A stretch of 31,164 bases of DNA from a virus, in IMG/VR virus record IMGVR_UViG_3300030104_000258, positions 1 through 31,164 of that record. The stretch is one strand, 5' to 3'. Positions 16,849-24,586 of the stretch are shown piece by piece. The notes beneath the pieces were generated by a model, which worked only from the letters and a program-made list of their open reading frames with translations, was not told the origin of the DNA and searched no databases. Position 1 is the stretch's first letter. Each line of letters starts with the position of its first letter. Position numbers and translations under genes: made by a program.

Positions 16849-17802
16849 ATGGCAAGAGTTGATAATACGGGTGGTTCTGGCTTTACAGTTGATAACGGAA
16901 CTGGCCTTGTTGTTCGTACAAAGTTAAATCAAATAATTGCAGCTTTATCAACATTAAACCAAGGCTCGGGAACACCAAGTATAGGAGTTGCAGCTTATAC
17001 ACCTTTTATTGATGGTAATACTTTAAAAATACAAAATGCAGCTAACAACGCTGCAATTTCTTTAGGTGATGTAAGTCTTGCAAACTTAGGTCATGCTTCA
17101 TTATCTGTTGCTAATACTTTTACTGCTAGAGCAACATTCAATATAACCTCTTCGATAACTTTACCCTCTGGTACAACTGCTCAAAGAGACGGCAGCCCAG
17201 CAGTTGGAATGATACGTCATAATTCTGAAGTTAACCAGTACGAAGGCTATAACAATGGATCTTGGATTTCATTAAGTGGTGTTAGTGGTATTTCTAACGT
17301 GGTTGACGACACTTCCCCTCAACTCGGAGGCAACCTTGATGTGCTGGCGAGAGAAATAAATACATCTACAACAAATGGAAATATAAAAGTAACACCGAAT
17401 GGAACAGGATTATTTGAAATTAAGGGAAATACAAATGATGGAACATTACAACTTAACTGTAATGCAAATAGTCATGGGGTAAAGATAAAATCTCCTGCTC
17501 ATAGTGCTGGACAATCTTATACTTTAATTTTGCCTGATAACCAAATAGCGGCAGATAAAGTTTTAAAAGTTAAAAGTATTTCTGGTAGTGGTGCAACAGC
17601 AGTAGGACAGTTGGAATATGCCGATGCTGGTGGCGGTGGCGGTGGAACTGGTGGAGGAAATGAACAAATATTTTTTGAAAGTGAAAATGCTATGGATCAG
17701 GATTACACAATAACTGCAAATCATAACGCTTTGGTTGCTGGCCCTCTAACAATTAATGCTACACTAACAATAGATAGTCCTTCAGTTGTAACAATTCCAT
17801 AA
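16849..17802 (+). CDS. Tail fibre-like protein
   Basis: A 317-aa protein rich in Gly, Ser, Thr and Asn. A helical N-terminus (RTKLNQIIAALSTLNQGSGT) is followed by modules widely shared among marine phage fibres: GMIRHNSEVNQYEGYNNGSW, VDDTSPQLGGNLDVLAREI, ASTYTLI-like SYTLILPDNQIAADKVLKVK, a poly-Gly linker near residue 265, and an end of ALVAGPLTINATLTIDSPSV. Probably a trimeric side fibre that needs the small partner genes downstream. Codon use is visibly less A/T-biased than in the assembly genes (for example CTC GGA GGC AAC), suggesting a horizontally exchanged module. Its stop overlaps the next start (TAATG). Confidence 0.75.
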   Translation: MARVDNTGGSGFTVDNGTGLVVRTKLNQIIAALSTLNQGSGTPSIGVAAYTPFIDGNTLKIQNAANNAAISLGDVSLANLGHASLSVANTFTARATFNITSSITLPSGTTAQRDGSPAVGMIRHNSEVNQYEGYNNGSWISLSGVSGISNVVDDTSPQLGGNLDVLAREINTSTTNGNIKVTPNGTGLFEIKGNTNDGTLQLNCNANSHGVKIKSPAHSAGQSYTLILPDNQIAADKVLKVKSISGSGATAVGQLEYADAGGGGGGTGGGNEQIFFESENAMDQDYTITANHNALVAGPLTINATLTIDSPSVVTIP

Positions 17803-18401
17803 TGGCTTTAGTACTAAACGGTAGCTCTAATACTATTGGCGGTGTAGCAGTAGGCGGATTGCCTGACGGAATAGTAGATACTGATATGATTGCTGCTAAC
17901 GCTGTTACAGCAGCTAAAGCTTCGGGGAGAATTAACGGAATAACACAGGCAGACGAATGGAGGGTTACAGCTAGTTTTAATACTTCTAATGCCAATATAA
18001 TAACAACTAATTGGGCAAGAAATAGTACTAATTTTTCTGTATTAGGTTCTGGAATGTCTGAAAGTTCTGGTATATTTACTTTTCCAGCAACAGGTATTTA
18101 TAAAATTGAGTTTAATACTATGACTAAATCATATAATCAACAGGTTAAATATGTAGTAGGAGAGATCATTACAACAAGTAATAATTTTAGTTCTGAAGGT
18201 TCTGCTGGTTTTGCGTCTCAAAGTTTTTCTAATGATGATGATGCAAACGTAACCGTAAATATTTCTTGTCTTTTTGACGTAACAAATACATCAACTCATA
18301 AGTGTAAATTTACAGTTTATTCAGAACACTCTATTACATGGGAAGGGGATAGTTCAAGAAATAGAACTTACGCAACCTTTATTCGTTTAGGAGATACATA
18401 A
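17802..18401 (+). CDS. Fibre protein with C1q/TNF-like C-terminal domain
   Basis: A 199-aa protein. The N-terminal 45 residues are a fibre-type linker (GLPDGIVDTDMIAANAVTAA, then KASGR). From about residue 55 to the end is a jelly-roll pattern like C1q heads: F.T...FSVLGSGMSESSG, FTFPATGIYKIEFNT, KCKFTVYSEHSITWEG and a last strand TYATFIRLGDT. Such heads trimerise and bind ligands, so this may be a receptor-contacting tip. It overlaps both neighbours by one base. Confidence 0.65.
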   Translation: MALVLNGSSNTIGGVAVGGLPDGIVDTDMIAANAVTAAKASGRINGITQADEWRVTASFNTSNANIITTNWARNSTNFSVLGSGMSESSGIFTFPATGIYKIEFNTMTKSYNQQVKYVVGEIITTSNNFSSEGSAGFASQSFSNDDDANVTVNISCLFDVTNTSTHKCKFTVYSEHSITWEGDSSRNRTYATFIRLGDT

Positions 18402-18727
18402 TGGATATTAAAGGAAGAGCAGATCACATAGAAGATTATCTTGTAACTGTTAGATTAGGACAATGGTTTGGTTGGACTGATTCTAAGAATAAAATTTATG
18501 CAAATTTAGTTGTACATGATGGAGGATCTAAGCCTACCGAAAAAGAATGTACAGATGGACTTGCTGCAATGCAAGCTGCTTGGGATTTAGAAAACGATAG
18601 TTATAAATCAAAAAGAAGGGCAGAATTTCCTAGTATTGTTGACCAGTTAGACGACATCTATAATAATGGTATAGATGCTTGGAAAGCTACAATCAAAGCC
18701 ACCAAAAACAAATATCCTAAACCATGA
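18401..18727 (+). CDS. Small fibre-associated protein of cyanophage type
   Basis: A 108-aa protein. One half contains FGWTDSKNKIYANLVVHDGG and the other KRRAEFPSIVDQLDDIYNNG followed by IDAWKATIKATK. Both halves are motifs I associate with small proteins placed among tail fibre genes of marine cyanophages, possibly fibre chaperones. No signal peptide or membrane segment. It is translationally coupled on both sides (TAATG start, ATGA end). Its function is unproven. Confidence 0.55.
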   Translation: MDIKGRADHIEDYLVTVRLGQWFGWTDSKNKIYANLVVHDGGSKPTEKECTDGLAAMQAAWDLENDSYKSKRRAEFPSIVDQLDDIYNNGIDAWKATIKATKNKYPKP

Positions 18728-19428
18728 CAGCAAAAATTAAACTAAACTCAGCATCAGGCGGTGGTTCAGTAAGCATACAAGCACCTTCATCATCTAGTAA
18801 TAACAGAGTTATATCTTTACCTGATATTGCAGATGGTACTCTTGTCACAAGTCAAAGTACGTTAGATGCAACAAAACTTTCTGGTAATTTACCGGCATTA
18901 AATGGTTCAGCTTTAACAAACTTGCCTGCTGGTGGTGGTATGACATTATTAAACACCACTACAATTACTAACAACTCTACATCTATAAGTTTAAGCTTAT
19001 CGAGCTATCAACATTTATACGGAACAATTACAGGGTTAGTTGGTGCTTCTGCTCTTAGTGATTGCTATTTAAGATTTAATTCTGATAGTGGTACAAATTA
19101 TATTTGGTATAGAGAAGTTCAAAATGGAGATGAAGGAAGAGCTACAGGTGGTGATCGAGACGCTACAGCTTTTTACCCTAATGGTGTAGGTTTTGCCGGT
19201 TGGCCTAACTCACAAAATGTTCATCAGTTTACTTTGTTTGATGTTAATAGCGGTGCAAGAAAACTTTTTGAAATGTTTTCCGTTGGTGATGATCCTTCTT
19301 ATAGTGGTCATCCTTTATTAATTATGACAAAGGGTCAATACAAAAGCACAGCAGCGATAACTTCTTTGCAACTTTCTGGAGCTACTGCTTTTACTGGTGG
19401 TGAGGTAAAACTTTATGGAGTTAAATAA
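18724..19428 (+). CDS. Tail fibre-like protein
   Basis: A 234-aa protein. The N-terminus TAKIKLNSASGGGSVSIQAP and RVISLPDIADGTLVTS is a collar module shared by many marine phage fibres. The rest is beta-rich (LSSYQHLYGTITGLVGASAL, YLRFNSDSGTNYIWYR) and resembles a receptor-binding head. It ends with FTGGEVKLYGVK, a typical last strand. The start overlaps the previous stop by 4 nt. Probably one of several alternative fibre subunits in this block. Confidence 0.65.
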   Translation: MTAKIKLNSASGGGSVSIQAPSSSSNNRVISLPDIADGTLVTSQSTLDATKLSGNLPALNGSALTNLPAGGGMTLLNTTTITNNSTSISLSLSSYQHLYGTITGLVGASALSDCYLRFNSDSGTNYIWYREVQNGDEGRATGGDRDATAFYPNGVGFAGWPNSQNVHQFTLFDVNSGARKLFEMFSVGDDPSYSGHPLLIMTKGQYKSTAAITSLQLSGATAFTGGEVKLYGVK

Positions 19429-19680
19429 ATGACTACGCATGCAGCCCACAAAGCATACCTTGAATCTTGTGAAGCATATTGCAGAGCAAATTTTTCCGAG
19501 GCACAAATGTTAAAAAGATTAAGAAGTGCTAGGGATTATTTTTTACAAGCAACAGATGTTTATGCAATAAGTGATAGAACAATGTCTGATGAAATGAAAA
19601 CTTATAGACAAGCATTGAGAGATTTACCGGCTACAGTAAGTGATGTGTACCTCCCAGTTTTCCCCACTCCACCTAGTTAA
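19429..19680 (+). CDS. Putative tail fibre assembly chaperone (PF16778-like)
   Basis: An 83-aa protein. The segment RLRSARDYFLQATDVYAISD plus YRQALRDLPATV matches the 'R..Ll..tD......D......YRqaLRdlP' signature of phage tail assembly chaperone proteins (PF16778), which help neighbouring fibres fold or attach. It starts immediately after the preceding fibre stop and ends 2 nt before the next fibre, which suits a chaperone for either. Confidence 0.65.
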   Translation: MTTHAAHKAYLESCEAYCRANFSEAQMLKRLRSARDYFLQATDVYAISDRTMSDEMKTYRQALRDLPATVSDVYLPVFPTPPS

Positions 19681-19682
19681 TT

Positions 19683-20849
19683 ATGTCAGAGATCAAGGTA
19701 AATTCGATAAAAGGGGTTGCAGCAAGCTCGGCTGCTATAACGATTTCAAATACTGATGGAACGTGTACTGCCAACCTAAGTAATAGGCAAGGTAAAAATT
19801 TAATAATTAACGGAGCTATGCAGGTGGCTCAACGTGGTACGTCATCTAATTCTTCTGGTTATCAAACAGTAGATAGAATTGCAACTGTTTATAGTGGATT
19901 GGACAATGCACCTACTTTTGAACAAGTAGATACTTCATCTAGTGATACACCATATACTTTGGGATTAAGAAAAGCATTTAAAGTAACAAATGGAGATCAA
20001 ACAAGTGTTGGTGCTGCTGATAATTTTAGACTAGAGTACAAAATAGAAGCACAAGATATTGCTCAAAGTGGTTGGAATATTAAATCAGCTACAAGTTTTA
20101 TAACATTATCTTTTTGGGTAAAATCAAGTGTTGCACAAAATTTTGCAATAAGACTTTTTAATCAAGATGCAAGTTATGCTTACAGTTTTGTTTTTGCAGC
20201 GACAACATCTTGGACAAAGATTACACATTCTATAAAAGGAGATTCTGGAATTGTAATTAATAACGATACTGGAAGTGGTTTAAATATAAACTGGGTTTTA
20301 TATGAAGGTACAGATGCTACTACTTCAGGTCATACAAATGAAACTTGGGCAACTTATTCTGGCACAAGTAAAGTTGGAGATATGACAAGCACTTGGTACG
20401 ACACAAATGATGCGACATTTGAGATTACAGGAGTTCAATTAGAAGTTTCGGATCATGCCACCAATTTCCAATTTAGAAGTTTTGCGGAGGAGCTTCAGCT
20501 TTGTAAAAGATACTTTAATATGTACTCCAGAACTGATTCAGACTCAGGTACAGAATCATTTTTAGCTCATGGATTTTATTTTACTTCAACTCGTTTTATG
20601 GCCCCTTTAAGATTTGATGTCCCTATGAGGACACATTCTTGGTCACTTTATAAAGTAGTAGGTAGTAGTTATTTTGCTCTTTATGATGATACTGGTGGTG
20701 AACATACACTTAATGATGTAGGTTTAAATGGTCAAGGACATAACCAATCAGCAAATTTAAATCTTACTGGAATATCAAGTAGTGGTGCTGCTGGTATGTT
20801 TTTTACAAAAAATACTTCTGCAAGACTTGGCTTTGATGCTGAACTTTAA
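19683..20849 (+). CDS. Large tail fibre / carbohydrate-binding-like protein of cyanophage type
   Basis: A 388-aa protein. It begins SEIKVNSIKGVAASSAAITI, then contains RQGKNLIINGAMQVAQRGTS and GYQTVDRI, hallmark segments of fibre proteins in marine cyanophages. The middle is a jelly-roll-like module (FITLSFWVKSSVAQNFAIRL, FAATTSWTKITHSI, FEITGVQLEV), like glycan-binding domains. The end (from about residue 275) is a separate beta domain. Likely the main surface-polysaccharide-binding side fibre. Its start is 2 nt after the chaperone stop. Confidence 0.7.
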   Translation: MSEIKVNSIKGVAASSAAITISNTDGTCTANLSNRQGKNLIINGAMQVAQRGTSSNSSGYQTVDRIATVYSGLDNAPTFEQVDTSSSDTPYTLGLRKAFKVTNGDQTSVGAADNFRLEYKIEAQDIAQSGWNIKSATSFITLSFWVKSSVAQNFAIRLFNQDASYAYSFVFAATTSWTKITHSIKGDSGIVINNDTGSGLNINWVLYEGTDATTSGHTNETWATYSGTSKVGDMTSTWYDTNDATFEITGVQLEVSDHATNFQFRSFAEELQLCKRYFNMYSRTDSDSGTESFLAHGFYFTSTRFMAPLRFDVPMRTHSWSLYKVVGSSYFALYDDTGGEHTLNDVGLNGQGHNQSANLNLTGISSSGAAGMFFTKNTSARLGFDAEL

Positions 20850-20862
20850 TTAAAAACTTATT

Positions 20863-21078
20863 ATGGCTTATCCTACAGATCCAATTTACAAACTCTATAA
20901 ATCTTATGATTTGAAAGAATCTGCCAAACAAAAAACTGATGTTTTTGTTACAGATAAATTAATAACAAAGGAAGGAGATACCGAAATTGTTTTTCCTATG
21001 AATGAAGAAAATAGACATTACCAACAGTACCTTGAGTGGAAAGCTATAGACGGTAATGAACCCGAAGCTGCTGATTAA
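20863..21078 (+). CDS. Small acidic protein of unknown function
   Basis: A 71-aa protein closing the fibre block, 13 nt after the large fibre. It is charged and soluble, with YPTDPIYKLYKSYDLKE at the start and EENRHYQQYLEWKAIDGNE at the end. The second half resembles short proteins that follow fibre genes in marine phages, so a fibre-partner role is possible. I do not recognise a named family. Confidence 0.5.
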   Translation: MAYPTDPIYKLYKSYDLKESAKQKTDVFVTDKLITKEGDTEIVFPMNEENRHYQQYLEWKAIDGNEPEAAD

Positions 21079-21083
21079 TTTTC

Positions 21084-21114
21084 TTGAATTTTAAATAAAA
21101 ACAGTTAGTATATA
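21084..21114 (+). promoter_or_regulatory. Possible promoter of the porin-like gene
   Basis: TTGAAT (21084-21089) and TATATA (21109-21114) are spaced 19 bp apart, in the 55-nt AT-rich gap before the porin-like ATG at 21134. The spacing is at the long end of the usual range, so this is tentative. Confidence 0.35.
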
Positions 21115-21133
21115 ACTTTAATTTTTAAAAAAA

Positions 21134-21487
21134 ATGATCAAAAGACTATTAACAATAGCCGCCGCTTCAGCACTATCAACACCTGCTTTTGCTGGTTTCT
21201 ATGTAAACGTAGAGAACAATGGTTCTTATACAGGTAAAGACTTTACTGGGTCTGGTACTGATTTACATCTTGGTTATGAGAATGGTAATGCTTTTGGTAG
21301 CTACTACGTTCAAGGTGGTGCTTATCTAAACAACCCAGACGGAGCAAATTCAGAAACAAACTTTTCTGGTAAAGTTGGCGGTTCTGTAGTCGCATCAAAA
21401 AATATTGATGTATACGGTGAGTTTTCTGTTGTTACAGATACAGTCAATTCTTATGGAAGTAAAATTGGGCTTAAGTATAAATTTTAA
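21134..21487 (+). CDS. Porin-like outer-membrane beta-barrel protein with signal peptide
   Basis: A 117-aa protein. A clear Sec signal peptide (MIKRLLTIAAASALSTPAFA, cleavage after AFA, about residue 20) is followed by alternating beta strands (GFYVNVENNGSYTG, DLHLGYENG, GSYYVQGGAYL, GKVGGSVVAS, DVYGEFSVVTD). The last residue is Phe (IGLKYKF), the classic signal of outer-membrane barrels. At about 97 mature residues it could form an 8-strand barrel. I associate this family with cyanophages; the role is unknown (receptor masking, superinfection exclusion or permeability are guesses). It is preceded by a possible own promoter. Confidence 0.75.
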   Translation: MIKRLLTIAAASALSTPAFAGFYVNVENNGSYTGKDFTGSGTDLHLGYENGNAFGSYYVQGGAYLNNPDGANSETNFSGKVGGSVVASKNIDVYGEFSVVTDTVNSYGSKIGLKYKF

Positions 21488-21615
21488 TTAGTTTTATGTT
21501 GCATTTGTCGTGATATTAAACCCATAGTGACGTAGAGAGGGCTAATTGCTACTATAAGAAGCAGAACGACTAGACTCATTAATGAGCAAGCTCGTATTAT
21601 CTGGTACTTAATCAT
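21484..21615 (-). CDS. Possible 43-aa membrane protein (doubtful)
   Basis: A minus-strand frame fills the 126-nt gap between the porin-like gene and the next + gene. Its ATG at 21615 overlaps the divergent ATG at 21614 (CATG), and its stop overlaps the porin stop. The product has one hydrophobic helix (SLVVLLLIVAISPLYVTMGL) and a polar end. Codons (CGA, CTC, CTG, GTC, TAC) are unlike the phage's AT-biased choice, and there is no Shine-Dalgarno sequence. It could be a real toxin-like or host-derived mini-protein, or just structured non-coding DNA: the same gap holds the palindrome CTCATTAATGAG. Confidence 0.3.
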   Translation of the reverse strand: MIKYQIIRACSLMSLVVLLLIVAISPLYVTMGLISRQMQHKTN

Positions 21616-21844
21616 GCGAAAGGTTTTAGACATTATTACCATCGTAACTGGAATCCTAATGCTAGGAATCTTAGGCGGTGGTTTTTTTACATTTAAGTAT
21701 GTGACCAGCGAACAGTTTAAGGCCAAGATGATGAATCAAGTTATGGGTAATGTCCAAGGAATGATGCCTAAAGTTTTAGATGAAGCGTTACCAAAAACTA
21801 CAGGTAAATCTTTACCTTTATCTAAAGGTTCTATAAGTTTATAG
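21614..21844 (+). CDS. Small single-span membrane protein
   Basis: A 76-aa protein. One transmembrane helix lies near the N-terminus (ITIVTGILMLGILGGGFFTF, residues 8-27). It is followed by a soluble part with FKAKMMNQVMGNVQGMMPKV, then an end rich in Pro, Lys and Leu. I recognise this pattern as a small conserved protein of marine cyanophages next to the proline-rich gene that follows here (1-nt gap). Its function is unknown; it is probably anchored in the inner membrane. Confidence 0.65.
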   Translation: MRKVLDIITIVTGILMLGILGGGFFTFKYVTSEQFKAKMMNQVMGNVQGMMPKVLDEALPKTTGKSLPLSKGSISL

Positions 21845-21845
21845 A

Positions 21846-22544
21846 TTGCCAAAAATTAAAATTATACCTACTGCATCAATACCACGTATACCTGATGTTG
21901 TAATACCTAATCCAACAACCTTACCTAATACAACCCATGTAACAAGGTCATTACCGCCTACTTTTGATATGCCTTGTGCAACTGTCAGAAGAGATGGAAC
22001 AAAAAATACACAGCTATTTACAGATGACCCTGCAGGTAATGTAGTAATAAATTGTCCTATACCCTTCTATAAACCCCTTCAATACAATGCAAAAGAATTA
22101 GTACCAATACAGGAAGCAAAACCACCCACTAACGTAGAACAGCCACCTATAACAGAAACAGAAACACCAAAAGTACCTGATATACCAAATGAAGAACAGC
22201 CACCTTGTCCTGACCCTAAAAAAAACAACCCACGCATAGGTGATTTAAATAGTAAAGGTACAGAAAAAGTAGTTGGGTTTACTTATATAAAAGAAACTAA
22301 AGAATGTGTTGTGAATTATATGCCTACTAATGCAGTAGAAAAATATTTACCATCAGCAAATACAGTTTCTACAACATTTGCTATAACCGTAGTTGCAACA
22401 ACGGCAGCTACCCTAACGCCTATCTTAAATAAAATTCTTAAACCTGTATTTAAAAAACTTATAGGTGCTGTAAAAAAAGCTTTAGGTAAAAAAGGTACAA
22501 AATTTACAGGTAAAAAACCTATTAAATCTAAACTTAATTCTTGA
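21846..22544 (+). CDS. Proline-rich protein with C-terminal membrane segment and basic tail
   Basis: A 232-aa protein starting at TTG 21846; an in-frame stop at 21834-21836 leaves no ATG or GTG option. The order is a Pro/Ile-rich N-terminus (IPTASIPRIPDVVIPNPTTL), a segment with CATVRRDG and VINCPIPFYKPLQYN, and a Pro/Glu-rich linker at about 95-125. Then come GFTYIKETKECVV, a hydrophobic helix (TTFAITVVATTAATLTPIL, about 178-197) and a strongly basic end. I recall similarly built proteins in marine cyanophages, uncharacterised. The start follows the preceding gene's stop by one base. Its 3' end overlaps the convergent gene's 3' end by 11 bp. Confidence 0.65.
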   Translation: MPKIKIIPTASIPRIPDVVIPNPTTLPNTTHVTRSLPPTFDMPCATVRRDGTKNTQLFTDDPAGNVVINCPIPFYKPLQYNAKELVPIQEAKPPTNVEQPPITETETPKVPDIPNEEQPPCPDPKKNNPRIGDLNSKGTEKVVGFTYIKETKECVVNYMPTNAVEKYLPSANTVSTTFAITVVATTAATLTPILNKILKPVFKKLIGAVKKALGKKGTKFTGKKPIKSKLNS

Positions 22545-23196
22545 TTTCATGTACGTGTTCTAAATTTGTAGGTTCGATAATTTCAATATCTGAACATATT
22601 TTTGCCATTGGTGTACCTGCCTTGAACCTAAAGCCCTGTTTAAAATTATCTGCACAGGTTTTTGCCCTACTCATTTCATAATTTAACCTTTTTGCTGCAA
22701 GTGATGCTTCATATAGTTCATTTTGTTTTTCCATTGCTTTACGGCATTGTCTTATAGGTTCTCTATCTAATGGAATACTAAAAGTAGCTGTAATTCCACC
22801 ATTAATAGATGTGTTTGATTGTCTCATTCCTGTACGCACCTTTTCAAAATATAAAATCTCACCTCTATGACCTGCATCTACATCACCATCACCAATAGCA
22901 TTATTACTGTCATCAAAATCACCTTCTATATCTCTTGTGCTGTAAACAGGTCTATCAAAATGCGGTTCATAAGGTGTAGCAAAACCATAGGTAGTAGAAA
23001 CAAAAGGAGATATATTTAATGTTGCACCCTGACAACTAATAGTGTTCATCTGGTACTGAAATTGTCTAGAAGGTACTACCTGGACAGCCTGATTAACAAC
23101 CGAGCCACTAGAATTCGAAGTTGTATTGATACTATTAGCTTTTAGAGGGGTATTAATTATACTTAAGCCTATTAATAAATACCTAAAAAATCTCAT
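22534..23196 (-). CDS. Secreted protein with signal peptide and helical C-terminus (envelope cassette gene 4)
   Basis: A 220-aa protein. The signal peptide is MRFFRYLLIGLSIINTPLKA (cleavage about residue 20). The mature part has a Ser/Val/Gln-rich start, an acidic Asp/Asn-rich loop (DIEGDFDDSNNAIGDGDVDA) and a charged helix (CRKAMEKQNELYEASLAAKR) with two further cysteines in CADNFKQGF and ICSDIEII. Cysteine pairs suggest disulfides in the periplasm. It is the last of four adjacent minus-strand genes. I do not recognise a characterised family; such genes occur in marine cyanophages, as far as I recall. Confidence 0.7.
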   Translation of the reverse strand: MRFFRYLLIGLSIINTPLKANSINTTSNSSGSVVNQAVQVVPSRQFQYQMNTISCQGATLNISPFVSTTYGFATPYEPHFDRPVYSTRDIEGDFDDSNNAIGDGDVDAGHRGEILYFEKVRTGMRQSNTSINGGITATFSIPLDREPIRQCRKAMEKQNELYEASLAAKRLNYEMSRAKTCADNFKQGFRFKAGTPMAKICSDIEIIEPTNLEHVHEIKN

Positions 23197-23625
23197 TTAT
23201 TGACTAAAAGTACTGGTGCTATCAGAAATACTTTCTATAGTTGTTTGCCTGGTAACATGAGTGTAATTAGTAATTCCTGGTGTTTCTAATGTCTCATAAT
23301 ACATAAAACTTTCCGCTTCATTTATAACGCTGAAATTAGGCTTATTATCTAAATTTGGTGCAACAAATGTTGTACCCACACCTTCTACTGTTGTATTAAC
23401 TTTAGTCCAACCTGCAGGGGCTACATTACCTGTGGAACTTTGTACATTTTCACCACCTACTGTTAGCTGGTAGCCATTCCTTATATCAAAACTCTTTATG
23501 TCCTCAACTATTGTACTTTTTGTTTCTACGTGTTGCTGTAGAACCCCCTGTTGAAAATTTGGAATAACACTACCTGCATAAGTTGGTGCAGTACAAAAAA
23601 CATATAGCCAAAAAAGCCTATACAT
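23197..23625 (-). CDS. Secreted beta-rich protein with signal peptide (envelope cassette gene 3)
   Basis: A 142-aa protein. I chose ATG 23625, giving the signal peptide MYRLFWLYVFCTAPTYA; an upstream in-frame TTG at 23640 would spoil its length. The mature part is predicted beta-rich, with GVLQQHVETKSTIVEDIKSF, YQLTVGGENVQSSTG and TTVEGVGTTFVAP. The end is Thr/Ser-rich (TTIESISDSTSTFSQ). Its stop directly abuts the start of gene 4. The 'LTVGG' strand also appears in gene 2 of this cassette, so the two may share ancestry or assemble together. Unknown function. Confidence 0.68.
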   Translation of the reverse strand: MYRLFWLYVFCTAPTYAGSVIPNFQQGVLQQHVETKSTIVEDIKSFDIRNGYQLTVGGENVQSSTGNVAPAGWTKVNTTVEGVGTTFVAPNLDNKPNFSVINEAESFMYYETLETPGITNYTHVTRQTTIESISDSTSTFSQ

Positions 23626-23632
23626 ATTTTTA

Positions 23633-24130
23633 TTATTCAACTATTAATGTTGTTATTACCTGTCCTACCGCTTCTGTATTAGCCCCCCCTGCGGTTAATG
23701 AAATTGCACCTGCTGATGTAATAGTACCTGCTAAATTCCCTGCAGTACCACCTGCAACACTTGTTAAATCAGAAAAGTTTGCGGTATCACCTGTGGTAAC
23801 TGCTGACCCTGCTATAGCATCTGCTTGGGTAAATGACTGACTAAAACTGAAGCTATTAGCTGGAACGTCTTGTGTGACTGTTAAATCTGGGGCTGTACCA
23901 ATTCCTGATGAGATGGTTAATGAACCTACACCATTAGCAACTGCATTACCACCTGCAGTATAAGTTGTATCCACACCTGTACCGCTTACGCTATAACTGC
24001 TACCAATGCGATCTGAGGAAGTTGTAGCCCCTCCTACGGTCAGTTTTATTGATTGATTTATACTATGCGATAAATTAGCATAACAGGCAGGTGTAATTGC
24101 AAGAAGCAATAATGGTAGAAGCTTTTTCAT
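23633..24130 (-). CDS. Secreted Gly/Thr-rich beta protein (envelope cassette gene 2)
   Basis: A 165-aa protein. The signal peptide is MKKLLPLLLLAITPACYA, with a Cys near the end of the hydrophobic stretch. The mature chain has very low charge and is Gly/Ser/Thr/Ala-rich: SIKLTVGGATTSSDRIGSSY, VGSLTISSGIGTAP, GGTAGNLAGTITSAGAISLT and AGGANTEAVGQVI. It looks like a repetitive beta-strand protein such as an autotransporter-like or beta-roll layer. I associate very similar sequences with marine cyanophages, where they are unannotated. The start overlaps the upstream stop by 4 nt (ATGA). Confidence 0.7.
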   Translation of the reverse strand: MKKLLPLLLLAITPACYANLSHSINQSIKLTVGGATTSSDRIGSSYSVSGTGVDTTYTAGGNAVANGVGSLTISSGIGTAPDLTVTQDVPANSFSFSQSFTQADAIAGSAVTTGDTANFSDLTSVAGGTAGNLAGTITSAGAISLTAGGANTEAVGQVITTLIVE

Positions 24131-24567
24131 TTGTTTAGTTTAGGGTCAATTTTAATTACTTCTGGTTTAGTTGTAATTAGTTCTATTGGCTGTTTAATAA
24201 TAATTGTCTGTACACCACCATTAGAGTTACTAATAGTACTATTTTCTCCTTCTTTCTTTTTCTTCTTTGCACCTTGTGCAGCATTAACACTAATACCTAG
24301 ACCACCTAATATATTTCCAAGTAAACCAGCAGCAAATGTACTATCTACTCTAGGCTGGTCAGGTATATCTATTCCAAATAGTTTATTAGGCAACTTTATA
24401 TACCCTAGAGATAAAACTAATAGACACCAGGCAAGAATAAAGCCTTGTGCAACCGTAGAAATTAAGAAAGTAATTTTTTCTTGATAATCAGGTTTTTCAT
24501 CATCAAGTTCTTTTATTTTCTTTGAACTTTCTGCTTGCATAACTCTTTTTTCTGTCATAATAGCCAT
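24127..24567 (-). CDS. Membrane protein, first gene of the minus-strand envelope cassette
   Basis: A 146-aa protein. The N-terminus is charged and cytoplasmic (residues 1-30). One transmembrane helix follows (FLISTVAQGFILAWCLLVLS, about 33-54), then a hydrophobic glycine-rich stretch (FAAGLLGNILGGLGISV, about 79-95), a lysine cluster (KKKKKEGE) and a polar C-terminus. The start is ATG 24567 or an ATG three codons later at 24558. It opens a cassette whose other three products carry signal peptides, so it may anchor them or help their export. Divergent from the + gene at 24587 across only 19 bp. Confidence 0.65.
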   Translation of the reverse strand: MAIMTEKRVMQAESSKKIKELDDEKPDYQEKITFLISTVAQGFILAWCLLVLSLGYIKLPNKLFGIDIPDQPRVDSTFAAGLLGNILGGLGISVNAAQGAKKKKKEGENSTISNSNGGVQTIIIKQPIELITTKPEVIKIDPKLNK

Positions 24568-24572
24568 AGAAC

Positions 24573-24582
24573 CCTATATAGG
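24573..24582. promoter_or_regulatory. Palindrome CCTATATAGG between divergent genes
   Basis: A perfect 10-bp palindrome in the 19-bp gap between divergent starts at 24567 (-) and 24587 (+). Its centre TATATA can serve as a -10 on either strand, but no good -35 is seen. It differs from the GGGTATACC operator. Confidence 0.3.
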
Positions 24583-24586
24583 CAAA

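Noticed and set aside
16849-20849. Diversity-generating retroelement acting on fibres
   Set aside because: No reverse transcriptase gene and no template/variable repeat pair seen in the window.
24131-24484. + strand hydrophobic ORF of 117 codons
   Set aside because: It is antisense to the membrane-protein gene 24127-24567, which has coupled overlaps in the cassette; the hydrophobicity is a complement effect.
24573-24582. CCTATATAGG as a sixth operator copy
   Set aside because: It lacks the GTATAC centre and flanking hexamer arrangement; listed only as a separate palindrome.
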